A stretch of DNA of 64,000 nucleotides from Liriodendron chinense. Its lineage: Eukaryota > Streptophyta > Magnoliopsida > Magnoliales > Magnoliaceae. A model generated the notes under the pieces. It worked only from the letters and a program-made list of their open reading frames with translations, was not told where the DNA came from and searched no databases. Of this stretch, positions 1 to 9,612 are shown in pieces (the first letter of the stretch is position 1; every line of letters starts with the position of its first letter). Where the stretch lies: NCBI GenBank assembly GCA_003013855.2, contig ML058587.1, positions 1 through 64,000 of the forward strand. The letters are read 5' to 3'. The position numbers were made by a program, and so were the translations under genes.

Positions 1-252
1 CCTGCCACAATCAGCCAGGGGCACAACCTGCCCACTTCAATCAGCAAGGGGCACAACTTGCCCATCTCAGCACCAATTAGCAAGGGGCACGACTTGCCCA
101 TCTCTGCAGAAGTCAACTTCATCAATCATCAGCCAGGGGCAGAAGCAGCCCATCCATTGGACCAAGAAAGGGAAGTGGCCAGCCCTAGATTGGTCTGATG
201 TCCAGATTCCAAACTTGTGTCTAGCCGTGGAACCAGACGAACTGCAATGCGA
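1..252 (+). pseudogene. End of pre-RT exon with short tandem repeats
   Basis: Frame 2 is open from base 2 to the proposed splice donor at 253. It begins with three repeats of a peptide like A-R-G-T-T-C-P, at DNA offsets of 30 and 36 bases, so the repeats stay in frame. Each repeat DNA unit also contains GGGCA and TGCCC arms and could form a small RNA hairpin. The tail reads as acidic coding sequence ending near E-P-D-E-L-Q-C. Position suggests the gag-protease/linker part of the polyprotein, but I see no protease motif here. It is open at the left edge, so the start is unknown. Frame 1 is also open over much of this stretch (stop at 199-201), so the frame choice relies on continuity with the donor. 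Confidence 0.5.
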
Positions 253-650
253 GTAAGTGACCGGGGGACTGAGTCGACTCAGATCTCGAACCCGACCAGC
301 GAGAAGTCATGGTCATTGGGCCAGACCATGATTCTTCGCCCAAATCATCAACCCCCACCTCTCCAGGGAGGAGTGTGGGGTCCTGAATGGTCATCTGTTC
401 CCCTAACTTTTGAATCAGCCAAAGAGCCATCTGAGGGCTCTGGCTTCCAAAAAAAATGCCTGTTTAAGCAGCGACCGGAACTTTGGAACAAGTTGGGCTC
501 AATCATGGTCTGCAATGCCTGCTTGTTCAAAGTCCCCGAATTTCAAAAATCCAAAAAAATAAAAAACTTTCAAAAGCCAAAAACATCTAGTCATTTCAAT
601 TTTCAAAAAAATCTCAAAAACCAAAAAATTTCTTTTCCTGCATTCAATAG
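253..650 (+). other. Candidate spliced intron between pre-RT exon and RT
   Basis: A consensus donor GTAAGT lies at 253-258, directly after a coding-looking frame that otherwise stops there (the TAA is inside the donor). The 3' end is a pyrimidine-containing stretch ending in AATAG at 646-650. The second half (about 530-640) is strongly A-rich with a non-coding look. Joining 252 to 651 puts the upstream frame in register with an acidic coding segment that stays open to 765. Ogre-type elements are known to splice an intron between protease and RT, so position and behaviour fit. Splicing itself is inferred. Confidence 0.55.
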
Positions 651-1027
651 TGTGCCAAGTTCGTCTAAAGAGTCGCATGAGTTTGAAGTCGAATCATATG
701 ATTTTGACATCGAATTAGACTTCGAGCTCATGGGTCTGGACGAAGCCCGGGATGAGGAAGGATGATGATCCGGCTCCCTGAACTTAGAGGATCTCCTCAA
801 AAAGTTCGAATCTAAAGCAATGTTGTAGCCGATGATTTCGGATAGTAAACTTGGGGCAGCCTGAGATCCCATAGGGAAGTACGCATTGGAAAATCGTTGC
901 CACCTGAGATGAAACAGAAAATGATAGAGTTCCTAGCTCCAAGATTGTCCAACTTCGCGTTCTCATATGAAGACATGCGGGGCTCGATGAAGAGCTCGTT
1001 GTACACCATCTGCCAACCAAGGCAGAT
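651..1027 (+). pseudogene. Decayed pol linker upstream of RT
   Basis: After the proposed acceptor, an acidic segment rich in D and E (652-762) ends at a TGA (763-765). From about 770 to 1027 the sequence still matches, in broken frames, the segment that precedes RT in plant Ty3/gypsy pol. One fragment reads S-L-P-P-E-M-K-Q near 890, another reads S-Y-E-D-M near 965, followed directly by the K-Q-K-L-R-R-M-K-P-E-W motif at the RT edge. Several stops (for example near 829 and 847) and frame changes show decay. Confidence 0.6.
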
Positions 1028-1860
1028 ATGAAGCCAATAAAGCAGAAACTTCGAAGAATGAAGCCAGAATGGGCTCTGAAAGTCCGAGATGAAGTCATCA
1101 AGCAGTACAACGTGGGATTCTTGATAGTCTCCAACTACCCTGAATGGCTCGCCAATATCGTACCAGTACCAAAGAAGGACAGCAAGGTTCGAATGTGCAT
1201 CGACTTCCGAGATCTCAACAAAGCCAGTCCTAAAGATGACTTCCCTTTGCCACATATCGACACTCTGGTAGACAACACCGCTGGATACAAAATCTTCTCA
1301 TTCATGGACGGGTTCTCAGGTTACAATCAGATCAAGATGGCCGTCGAAGATCGCGAGAAGACATCATTCATCACTCCCTGGGGAACCTTCTGTTACAGGG
1401 TAATGCCGTTCGGTCTGAAGAACGCAGTAGCAACATATCAGCGAGCAATGACAGCACTATTCCACGACATGATGAACAAAGAGCTCGAAGTATATGTGGA
1501 CGACATGATCGTCAAATCTCGCACAATTAAAGGACACTTTGAAGATCTGAAGGAGTTATTCAACAGATTAGAAAAGTACAAGCTCCGTCTCAACCCTCAG
1601 AAATGTGTCTTCGGTGCAATGGGAGGTAAGCTCCTCGGCTTTATGGTGAGCGAGGATTGGCATCAGGGTCGACGAGACCAAAACCAGAGCAATCATTGAG
1701 ATGCCCCCTCCTAGAACAGAGAAGGAAATTCGTGGCTTCCTTGGTAGAATTCAATACATCAGCCGCTTCATCGCACAGCTCACATATTCAAGCTCCTTCG
1801 GAAGAACGTCCCAAAAGAATGGAATGGTGATTGCCAAGTCGCCTTCGACCGCATCAAGAA
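1028..1860 (+). pseudogene. Ty3/gypsy reverse transcriptase, frameshifted
   Basis: This is an RNA-directed DNA polymerase domain. The first frame (1028 to about 1655) contains N-Y-P-E-W-L-A-N-I-V-P-V-P-K-K-D, the F-S-F-M-D-G-F-S-G-Y-N-Q catalytic block, M-P-F-G-L-K-N-A, and the active-site box V-Y-V-D-D-M-I-V-K-S near 1491-1520, so both catalytic aspartates of YVDD are kept. Near 1655 the frame shifts; the thumb region (E-K-E-I-R-G-F-L-G) continues in another frame and shifts again near 1780. The motifs are those of the Tat lineage. It cannot encode a full polymerase as it stands. Confidence 0.9.
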
Positions 1861-1867
1861 ATATCTC

Positions 1868-2340
1868 ATGAATCCTCCAGTCCTAGTGCCACCCACTCCT
1901 GGACGACCACTATTGTTATACATCTCGGTAGCAGCAGAAGCCATAGGCTGTGTCCTCGGCCAGCACGACGAGACCGAGAAGAAGGAACAAGCAATATATT
2001 ATTTGAGCCGAAAGTTCACCGACTACGAGACCAGGTATTCCCCGATCGAGAAGACTTGCCTCGCCCTAGTTTGGGCAACTCAGCGACTCCGTCAATACAT
2101 GATTGCATTCCCTATTCTCCTCCTCGCTCACATGGATCCGCTCAAGTACCTGTTCGAGAAACCGGCACTCACTGGGAGAATAGCTAAATGGCAGCTACTC
2201 TTGTCTGAGTTTGACATCACATATGTCACTCAGAAGGCAATCAAGGGACAGGCCCTCGCCGATCATCTTGCCGCCCACTCCCTCCTGGATTATCAACCGC
2301 TCAAGACATTCTTCCCTGATGAAGATCTCTTGCTCATTGA
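1868..2340 (+). pseudogene. Ty3/gypsy RNase H (first copy)
   Basis: The segment after RT reads as the usual gypsy RNase H: L-L-L-Y-I-S-V-A-A-E-A-I-G at the start (the normal catalytic aspartate position reads as S), A-I-Y-Y-L-S-R-K, the Y-S-P-I-E-K-T-C-L-A glutamate block, and a C-terminal F-D-I-T-Y box near 2209. It is open across 1868-2626 and therefore runs without a break into the second RNase H. In retroelements it removes RNA from the RNA-DNA hybrid. Frame continuity suggests this stretch decayed less than the RT thumb. Confidence 0.8.
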
Positions 2341-2349
2341 AGAAGAAGA

Positions 2350-2766
2350 AAAGAAGAAAGGTGAGTGGACGTTATTCTTCGACGGCGCAGCAAACTCTAA
2401 AGGGAGTGGTATTGGAGCAATCCTCTACTCTCCAGATGACGTCCCTATTCCTATCTCAAGGCGCATAGTGTTCGAGTGCACCAACAACATGGCAGAGTAT
2501 GAAGCATGCATCGCTGGCTTAAGGGAAGCCATAATCTTGGGCGTCAAGAAGCCACGAGTATTTGGAGACTCACAGTTTATCATCAATCAGACCAACGACG
2601 AATGGAAGACCAAGACGAGAAGTTGATACCATATCATGTGTATCTTGACAATCTGATCGAAGAATTTAAGGAAATCACCTTCTCATACATGCCCAGAGCC
2701 AAGAACCAGTTTGCAGATGCTCTCGCCACACTTGCATCAATGCTCGAGATACCAAAAGGAGCTTGA
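2350..2766 (+). pseudogene. Second, archaeal-type RNase H (aRNH)
   Basis: A second RNase H follows the first with no intervening integrase. It starts W-T-L-F-F-D-G-A-A-N (first aspartate), has N-N-M-A-E-Y-E-A (glutamate), and F-G-D-S-Q-F-I-I-N-Q (second aspartate), the arrangement of archaeal/plant-type RNase HI rather than the retroviral type. A tandem second RNase H is a known mark of the Tat lineage. A frame change near 2600 separates the last third (R-A-K-N-Q-F-A-D-A-L-A, 2698-2730), which is read from 2506-2766. The catalytic residues I can see are present; the frameshift makes it non-functional as one chain. Confidence 0.85.
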
Positions 2767-2769
2767 GAA

Positions 2770-4100
2770 TGGGAGCTCACAGTTGAAGTTCAAGAAGAAC
2801 CTGCCTTTTGCCTGCAAATAGAAGAAGCCGAAGCTATCCCTGACAAACCCTGGTATGCCGACATCAAGCAATATCTCGAAACCCAGGAGTATCCAGAATC
2901 AGCAACAGCAACAGATCGCCGAACCATTCAGCGTTTGGCCGGCCAGTTCACCATCAGTGGCGAAGTTCTTTACAAGCGATCCTATAATCACATTCTCCTT
3001 CGATGCGTCGATGAAACAGAAGCTGCAAAGATCATGAAAGAAATACACGAAGGAATCTGTGGCCCACACATGAATGGGCACATGATGGCAAAGAAGATTC
3101 TACGACTCGGCTATTATTGGCTCACCATGGAGACAGACTGTTGCCAGCACGTCAGAAAATGCTTCAAGTGTCAGGAGCATGCGAATCAAATCCATGCCCC
3201 CTCATCAGAATTATACAACCTGACCACCCCCTGGCCCTTCTCCATGTGGGGACTCGACATCATCGGCAAGATCAGTCCCAAAGCATCAAATGGTCATGAG
3301 TACATACTTGTGGCAGTTGACTACTTCACCAAGTGGGTAGAGACAGCCTCCTACACCACGATTGCAGCATCTCAAGTGATCAAATTCATAAAGAACAACA
3401 TCATATGCCGGTACCGGAATCCCCAATGCTATCATCACAGATAATGGGAACCCCATTCGTCAACAAGAAGATGGATGACTTCCTCAGCAATTCAAGATCC
3501 AACATCATCGATCAAGCCCCTACCGTCCCCAGATGAATGGTGGGGTAGAAGCCGCAAACAAGACAATCATCAGGATACTCGAGAAAATGGTCGTGACCTA
3601 TCGAGATTGGTCAGATATGCTCCCATATGCACTTTGGGCCTATCGAACGTCTGTACGTCTGCTACGGGCGTTACTCCTTTCGAGCTTACCTATGGAATGG
3701 AGGCAGTTTTGCCAGTCGAGGTGGAAATACCATCACTACGGGTGTTATTAGAAGCGGAATTGAAGAAGGAGAATGGCAACGGGCCAGGTTCGATCAGTTG
3801 CAGCTAGCAGATGAAAAGCGCATGCGCGCACTAAGTCATTCACAGTGCTACCAGAAAAGGATCGCTCGGGCTTACAACAAGAGAGTTCGAAAAAGAAGTT
3901 TCAAGGTAGGCGACATGGTCATGAAGAAGATTCTACCGTCGCACCTTCCGGATCCCAGAGGAAAGTTCAAACCCTCGTGGGACGGGCCACTGATCATCAG
4001 AGAAGTACTTCCCGGAGGCGCCCTCAGACTCACCAGCATGAGAGGGGTGGATCTTCCTGAGCCAACCAACGCCGACAACGTGAAGATCTTTCACGGATAA
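2770..4100 (+). pseudogene. Ty3/gypsy integrase with C-terminal tail, broken
   Basis: The N-terminal zinc-binding region (H-E-G ... H-M-M-A-K-K ... C-F-K-C-Q-E-H) is at about 3048-3183. The catalytic core shows W-G-L-D-I-I-G (first Asp, about 3247), D-N-G-T-P-F (second Asp, about 3441) and N-G-G-V-E-A-A-N-K (Glu, about 3537), the DD35E triad. The tail (about 3897-4098) has the G-D-M-V-M and K-F-K-P-S-W-D-G-P blocks and ends P-T-N-A-D-N-V-K-I-F-H-G, stop. The core is spread over at least three frames (2935-3444, 3533-3751, 3627-4100), so at least two frameshifts are present. A stretch before the zinc finger (2770-2930) is linker. Confidence 0.87.
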
Positions 4101-4215
4101 GTTATTCTGACCTTATCAAAGGTTACTTTAATAGAGCTGAAGTTAAGAGGTCAAAGCTAAGATCTCTGAGAAATCATTTCCGTCCACCAACAAGTGTTTC
4201 AAATAAGGGGATTCA

Positions 4216-4350
4216 AAAAGAGGAAAATACAAAAAAGGGGGGGGGGGGGGGGGGAATTCAAAAGGAAAAGACAAAAAAAAAGGAGAGAAAAAGAATATAA
4301 AAGAAAAAAAAGAGAAGAAAAGAGAAAGAAAAAGGGAAGCCAAAGCAAGG
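4216..4350. repeat. Poly-G run and purine-rich low-complexity tract
   Basis: Just after the pol stop lies a strand of almost pure purine: a run of about 18 G (4237-4254) followed by A-rich GA sequence to about 4350. On the plus strand it could form G-quadruplex-like structure. It is too far from the LTR to be the normal polypurine tract of this element. Confidence 0.75.
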
Positions 4351-4583
4351 CACCCAAGAGAAAAAAAATCAGTCCAAGAAGAAACACATCCATCCATCCA
4401 TCCACCTCAGAAGGGTCTTTAGCAAAGACCGACAGCTCTATTATCGTAACTCAGGATAAGGGCTGAAAGACTGCCATCGGCCGACAACGACGGATTCCCG
4501 ACCTCTAGCCGCCGCAGTTATCCAGAGATCCAAAAAAAAAACAAAAAAACAAAAAAAGAAAATGTGTGCCTAAACAAAGAGGG

Positions 4584-4811
4584 CGGAGTGAAAACCCGAA
4601 AGGGCGCTCCGAGTAAAAACAGTGGGCATACAGCGGACTTGGTGAAAACCTGAAAGGGCGCCAAGGGTAAAAACAGCATAGCTGCCAAGGGGCAGGCAAG
4701 ATCAAACACCCGGGACGTAGTGAAAACCCGAAAGGGCGCCACGGGCAAAAATGACGGGAAAAGGCCGGCTGTAGTGAAAACTCGAAAGAGCGCTGCAGGC
4801 AAAAATGGCTC
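4584..4811 (+). repeat. Four covarying hairpin repeats downstream of pol
   Basis: Four units share TGAAAA, a GAAA tetraloop, CG and a trailing A-run, while the bases that would pair differ. Outer arms are 4584-4588 with 4607-4611, 4638-4642 with 4661-4665, 4716-4720 with 4739-4743, and 4769-4774 with 4793-4798. Their sequences are CGGAG/CTCCG, CTTGG/CCAAG, CGTAG/CCACG (one A-C mismatch) and CTGTAG/CTGCAG (one wobble). Inner arms closing the GAAA loop are CCC/GGG, CCT/GGG, CCC/GGG and CTC/GAG. Constant single-stranded parts and compensating stems are the signature of a structured RNA. Function is unknown; a role in packaging, dimerisation or RNA stability is only a guess. Confidence 0.7.
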
Positions 4812-5328
4812 AAAAAGAAAAAGAAAAAAAAATTAAAAAATTAAAAGTGCAGGTACCAAGAAATCAGATCGGTTCGAGCAGTGAAAGTTCAAGAACAAGA
4901 AGAAGTACAGTCAGGGACAAAGAGCTCCACAAACTCTGACAATCTCAAGAGGCAATAGTTTCCGTTGCCTACACCTCTAGGGAACCAAAGGGGCACGCAA
5001 GTTAATCTCGAGACATCGGTCAAGGCATTGGCCGAGCCCCAGTTCTGATTCCTATATCCCGACACAAAATCCAGACACACTCACAAGACAACTCATGGCA
5101 CAATAGATTTTCAAACAGTTTTCTCTTTTCAATTAAATGCATCATATTTCTTTTACACATGTCATATCATCTTTTTCAAAAAAATACAAAAAAAAATGCA
5201 TCATCATCAATCATATATGCAAAAAAATCAATGCGTAGGTGGCCAACACAATCAGTCTCTACCCTCCTCCTCGGCCACATCAGGTAAGTCCTCTGACTCA
5301 TAAAAGGATAGCCTCGCTCTCAACCTGC

Positions 5329-7870
5329 TCACCTCCATACGCAGGTAATGCGCCTCATCGCGCTCAAGGGTACGGTCGCTGTCTCCTCGTCAGACAACCT
5401 CTGATCGGCAGCCAATGTCCTCGACATCACCTCACAATGATACCGAAGTGCAGAGATCTCAGACAGCAGATGGTCATGAGTGGCCAAAAGGAAGCCAGGA
5501 TCGATAAACGGGCGCTCCTCAAAGGGTTCATATGAACCAGATGAAGAGCCAGCATCTCCAAGGATATCCTGCTCATCCTCGTCAACAGTCTGGTGCCAAC
5601 AAGGGATACGTCGATACAAAGACTGCTCAGCAACCTAGTACTGATATGGGGCGGTCGCCATCGGAAAAGTCTGCAGCTCAAAACCCAGCAAATCAGCAGT
5701 CAGGTAACTCGCCTCAAGAACAATCAATCCGGGTCCTGAAGTCAGAAGATCTAGATGGAAGTGCTCGACGCCCGATACCCGTGAAAGCGAAAAGAGGAAC
5801 ATCCTGCTCATAACCAAACTGCCGCAGGCAACCGAATGGGATGATAAGAAAAGTAGGATCGAAAGCCTACCAACATCAAAGGATAGCGGTGTGCATCGCA
5901 AAGCACTGGAGGAAGTGAAAGCCAAGATGACTCCCAACGAACGTTCCAGTCACGAAGTTCAGCAAACATCCTGCGATACAAGGGCTCGCTCATCCTAGCT
6001 ATATGAGGAAGAAACTCCATAATGTGTCGCATAAGGTCTGGGCGACGAGTGTCAGGAAAAGATACAGGAACAGTCAGCGAAAGACGCTCCCATAGCCAGA
6101 CCTGATCACAAAAAAGGAAAAGAAGTTCAGCTAAAGCAAAGCAATCCTAACAAAGCAAGAAGAAAAAGGGTGCAGAAAAGATACCTGAAGAAAGGAACAA
6201 CAGCCGCGAAGAACACGAGTGCGGCCTAGGGCGCAGTCAGTCAGCCCATTGAACAACTCGGCCAAGATAAGAGAAATGATCCCCTGCCGTCGGATAGCTC
6301 GACTCATCACCTCAAAAAGCAAAGGAATCTGGGATCTGCGCCATCCTGAGAACAGCACCTCAGCTATCAAGCAGAACATCAGTGCGTTCCAAGCAAAGGT
6401 AGAACCGGTCACACCCCAAGGACCCGAAAAAAGATCATACAGTAAGTCCAAGGAGAACACTACAGTATCCTGGCCGGCAGCTGCAGGATGAACAAGATAA
6501 GAAATCCCGAACCAGTTCTGCGGTGTAGCAGTCTTCGGCGATGTCTTCGGCGAGAAATACTGAGTATAATCTAAGGGTAGTCCTGTCAAGCGTGCAAGCT
6601 CCTCCAAAGAAGGTCCCATCTCCATATCATTGAACGCGAACAAGTTCAACGAAGGGACCCAGTCAATCAAGGCAGCTCCAAGCATCCTCCAATCAATATC
6701 AACTCTGGCCATATGGATCAGACCGCCGAAGCCATAAGACTCCAAATCTCGAATCTCATAAAATGACAAGCTGTCAAGCCAAGCAAGCAGTCGTGGCGAG
6801 CAGGAAGAACGAGGAAGCAGCTGACAAGTCCTTACTGGTACCCCCTCCAGCACAAAAGGCCCAGAAATCAATAATGACTCATCAAGGATCGGAAGGTCAA
6901 CGGGTGAAGGAGAAGGAAAAGCTGGAACCTCTGCAGACTCGACAGCCCCTGACCTGTCCCCAGTAACGGCTATGTCTGATATAGTCGCATCACTGTCGGA
7001 AACTGTCACAACCTCAGCCGCACGGGAAGACTCGCCCACCTCATGAACGGAGTGCGCAAAAGACCAACGATCAAAAGAAGGGTGATGCCCTCCATCAAAA
7101 GGGCTACCAGTAAAGATCACACCGCACATCGTGGCATCCTGACCAATCTGACAGTCAAAGAAAGCATCTGAACCATCAGAAAGGGTCCCGGCAACCCCGA
7201 TCGAAGAATCAACGGTCAGATCTGGACCTGCGGCCCTCTCCAATAGGAAATCATGAATCCAAACATCATCCTGGCCGATCAAAGGGATCATCGAGGCATC
7301 TACACCGTCCATCATCAGGGGGACATCATCAATGACCACATCAAGTCCACCCAAGCAAGTATATCGCACATCTCGGCCCTCATCCAGAGCATCCAAACCG
7401 TCAAAGGTATCATCTGAACCATCCATCCCATCCAAGCATGAGATCAGCCCATCTATGTCCTTCGTGGTCCCATCACCACCATCCATCACATCATCCATGT
7501 GGCCTACATTCAAGGGAAGCATGGCCTCACCTATGTCCCACCCCATCATCCTATCCATACCATTCATTCCTCCCATAATGAAGGTCCCATTCAAATCTGG
7601 AATTTCAGCATGGCTGCCATTAATGGGGCCATTCAAAACACCATCAACCACCATCCCTAACCCCTCATCAATGCCTCCATTCAATGCACCATCTACACCC
7701 TCCATTAAAGGAATCAATCCACCATTAAAGCCCTCACCAAATGCTGGAGTGTGGGACCCACCAACCTCTCCCACTATGGCCCATAAATCATCATCTAAAG
7801 CTGCCCAAGAAAAGACAAAATGGGAAGAGGACAAAATGAAGAGAAAAGACAAGGGGAAAAGAAGATTCAT
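5329..7870 (-). pseudogene. Antisense PMD (DUF7745-like) gene B, degraded
   Basis: A minus-strand frame is open from 8194 to 6131; I place the start at the ATG at 7870-7868 because the upstream part is GC-rich leader. The protein begins with a hydrophobic stretch, then a long Gly/Asp/Met-rich low-complexity linker (about 7760-7380). From about 6823 comes the plant mobile domain: L-N-L-F-A-F-N-D-M-E-M-G ... L-E-E-L-A-R-L-T-G-L-P. After the intron at 6184-6102 it resumes V-W-L-W-E-R-L. A one-base frame change near 5826 precedes R-Q-F-G-Y-E-Q-D-V-P, a typical PMD motif. Further stops (about 5706 and 5635) lie before an acidic C-terminus ending near 5329. PMD proteins are found both in host genes and in transposons; their biochemical role in Tat elements is not known. 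Confidence 0.75.
6102..6184 (-). other. Intron of antisense PMD gene B
   Basis: On the minus strand the coding frame reads F-L-Q, then GTATCT (donor at 6184) and ends TGATCAG (acceptor ending at 6102), 83 bp, phase 0. After removal the frame continues V-W-L-W-E-R, the aromatic block expected in PMD proteins, instead of running into the stop at 6131. Confidence 0.75.
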
Positions 7871-7975
7871 GGCTGAATCGAATAACCCAGAATAGAGAAT
7901 GTGGGGGACAGGAGAAGGGGACAGCAGAGGATGTCTGAACCAGAGCCAGCCCAGGCCGCTCAAGAGGCGAGCCTT

Positions 7976-8005
7976 GGGTGGCCTGCCCTGGGCCGCCCGT
8001 ACGGA
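7976..8005 (-). promoter_or_regulatory. GC-rich near-palindrome shared with the 3' LTR
   Basis: Read on the minus strand, this block (CGTACGGGCGGCCCA then GCAGGCC and CCC) matches the block at 17,791-17,818 in the LTR, about 60 bases upstream of the LTR TATA box, with about three differences in 28. It lies about 105 bases upstream of the proposed gene B start codon. A weaker relative is at 12,533-12,560. The similarity suggests that promoter-proximal LTR sequence was reused near an antisense gene. Confidence 0.45.
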
Positions 8006-8219
8006 CGCAGATTTCCTCTCTCCGCGGGATTGGCTCCAGGGTTCTTGGTAGGTGAGGCTGACAGTCCACGTCAGCAGATGGCGCTCCATGGGCCGCCCAA
8101 GGCCCCGGTCCACTCCTGATTTCAATGGAGATTGATCAAGATCATATAAAAGGTGTCCCACCGATCCAATCACGGAGCAATGCGGCCAAAACATGGCTGA
8201 TCAGGCCAAAGAGAAGAAA

Positions 8220-8760
8220 AGGTGATCAAGTGGGGGCCACAAGCAATCCAAGCCGTTCAAAGACTAGATCATCATGATCTAAACCATTGAAGGACCTGCA
8301 TGAGCCATCAGACAACAAGATCAAAGGTTCGATCATCAGAATCCAAGATCTAATCATCAAGTGGGCCCACAAGGCCTAATCAAGCGATCTGAGACGTTCA
8401 AGCCATCATCCACACCATGAGAAGCCTTCTTAGCCTCACAAATCATCAAAAGAGGTGCCCCAAAGTAAAGCTAAGGTCTCAAGTGGGCCCACAGGGCCGA
8501 ATCTATCAATTTGAACCATTCAAGGGCTAAATCATCAGGATCCAAACCATTGGAAAGCTTACACAAGTCATGGAGCAGCAAGATCAAAGGTTTGATCATC
8601 AAAAGAAGGGCCAGAATCCAAGATCTAATCATCAAGTGGGCTCACAAGGCCTAATCAAGCAATTTGAACCGTTCAAGTCATCATCCATGCAGTTAAGAAG
8701 CCTCATCTTCCACAAATCATTAAGGAACAAGTCAAAGGTCAAAGCGTCCAGACATCATCA
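8220..8760. repeat. Two-copy direct repeat between the PMD genes
   Basis: The phrase AGATCTAATCATCAAGTGGG occurs at about 8347 and 8622 and similar sequence surrounds both (for example the AAGATCAAAGGTT phrase near 8318 and 8580). The period is about 275 bp, about 80% identical by eye. The stretch is non-coding and forms the spacer between antisense gene A (ending 8869) and the leader of gene B. Confidence 0.6.
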
Positions 8761-9303
8761 AAGAATTTTGAGACAAATCAAAGATTATATATTCATTCAA
8801 AAGAGCTTGATACAAAAGAAGATAAAAGCAAAGATACAAGGCCATACAAAGCAGGGCACCCAAGCAGACTACAAGTCGCCAACATAGTCATCATCGTCCC
8901 TCCTCGCGTCCCGCTCCCGACGATAAAGATCCATCAAAGGAGCAGTCACCGAACCTCCAGCATACCTGCGACGGCCACCTGGAACATAAAGCGAAGGAAG
9001 CAGAGGCCCTTGGCCGAACAGCAAATACCACTCATCATAATCACGATCCGGGATCGTGAAACAAAATCCAGGCTGGCCCACAAGAGCCTCAACTCTCTCA
9101 TCAACTGGCATCCGAGCAGCTGGAGGAGGTGCAGAACAAGGGACCCGAGCCACCCCAGTGACTTGCCGAAGCAATCTCTCCCCCAAATACCACTGAAAAG
9201 ATTCAGCGTCAGAAAGCATGATACGGAGACATGAAGCATCGTATGCCTCCACATGCTGAGGGGTATAATAGAGAGGGAAACTGGCATACGGCATCCGAGC
9301 GAG

Positions 9304-9372
9304 CTGCAGCAAATGAGGTCACCACGATCAGTTACGGTACGTCACGAGGGGTAGGAAAAGCAAGATACTTAC
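9304..9372 (-). other. Intron 2 of antisense PMD gene A
   Basis: The donor is a full consensus GTAAGT (from 9372) and the acceptor ends TTTGCTGCAG (ending 9304); 69 bp. Splicing joins L-T-V-E-D to L-A-R-M-P-Y in frame and links exon 2 to the exon with the W-Y-L-G-E-R motif. Confidence 0.78.
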
Positions 9373-9537
9373 GTCCTCAACGGTCAGCCCGTTTATGTCA
9401 GCACGCCAATTGTCCCCAGGAACTCGGGAGTTCCGCTGACGGTTTTGCTAATGCCAGTACATGTGGCGATACTGAGAGGGCTCAACATCATCCCGCATCC
9501 TCTTTGCGAGATGGGGAAAATGGTCATAAAAGCAGGT

Positions 9538-9612
9538 CTGGACGAAAGCACATCTAATGATCAGAGAGGGAAAGAAGGTAAATGACTCCAAGGAAGGTGA
9601 AAAAAGAAATAC
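9538..9612 (-). other. Intron 1 of antisense PMD gene A
   Basis: Donor GTATTT at 9612 follows codons for W-P-V-V-E; the acceptor ends CGTCCAG at 9538; 75 bp. Removal joins W-P-V-V-E to T-C-F-Y-D-H-F-P, which matches the usual aromatic PMD block, at the same relative position as the gene B intron. Confidence 0.75.

Noticed and set aside
4143..4466. Overlapping Phe/Ser-rich and Lys-rich frames
   Set aside because: They come from the purine-rich low-complexity tract after pol.
4584..4798. Hammerhead or other self-cleaving ribozyme
   Set aside because: The GAAA part invites the idea, but there is no CTGATGA core and the GAAA is a closed tetraloop, so the hammerhead fold is not met.
7332..7895. 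Plus-strand open frame of 187 residues rich in Pro and Ser
   Set aside because: It is the complement of the Gly/Asp/Met-rich linker of antisense PMD gene B; its composition comes from the repeated CATCC/ATGG words and it has no domain.
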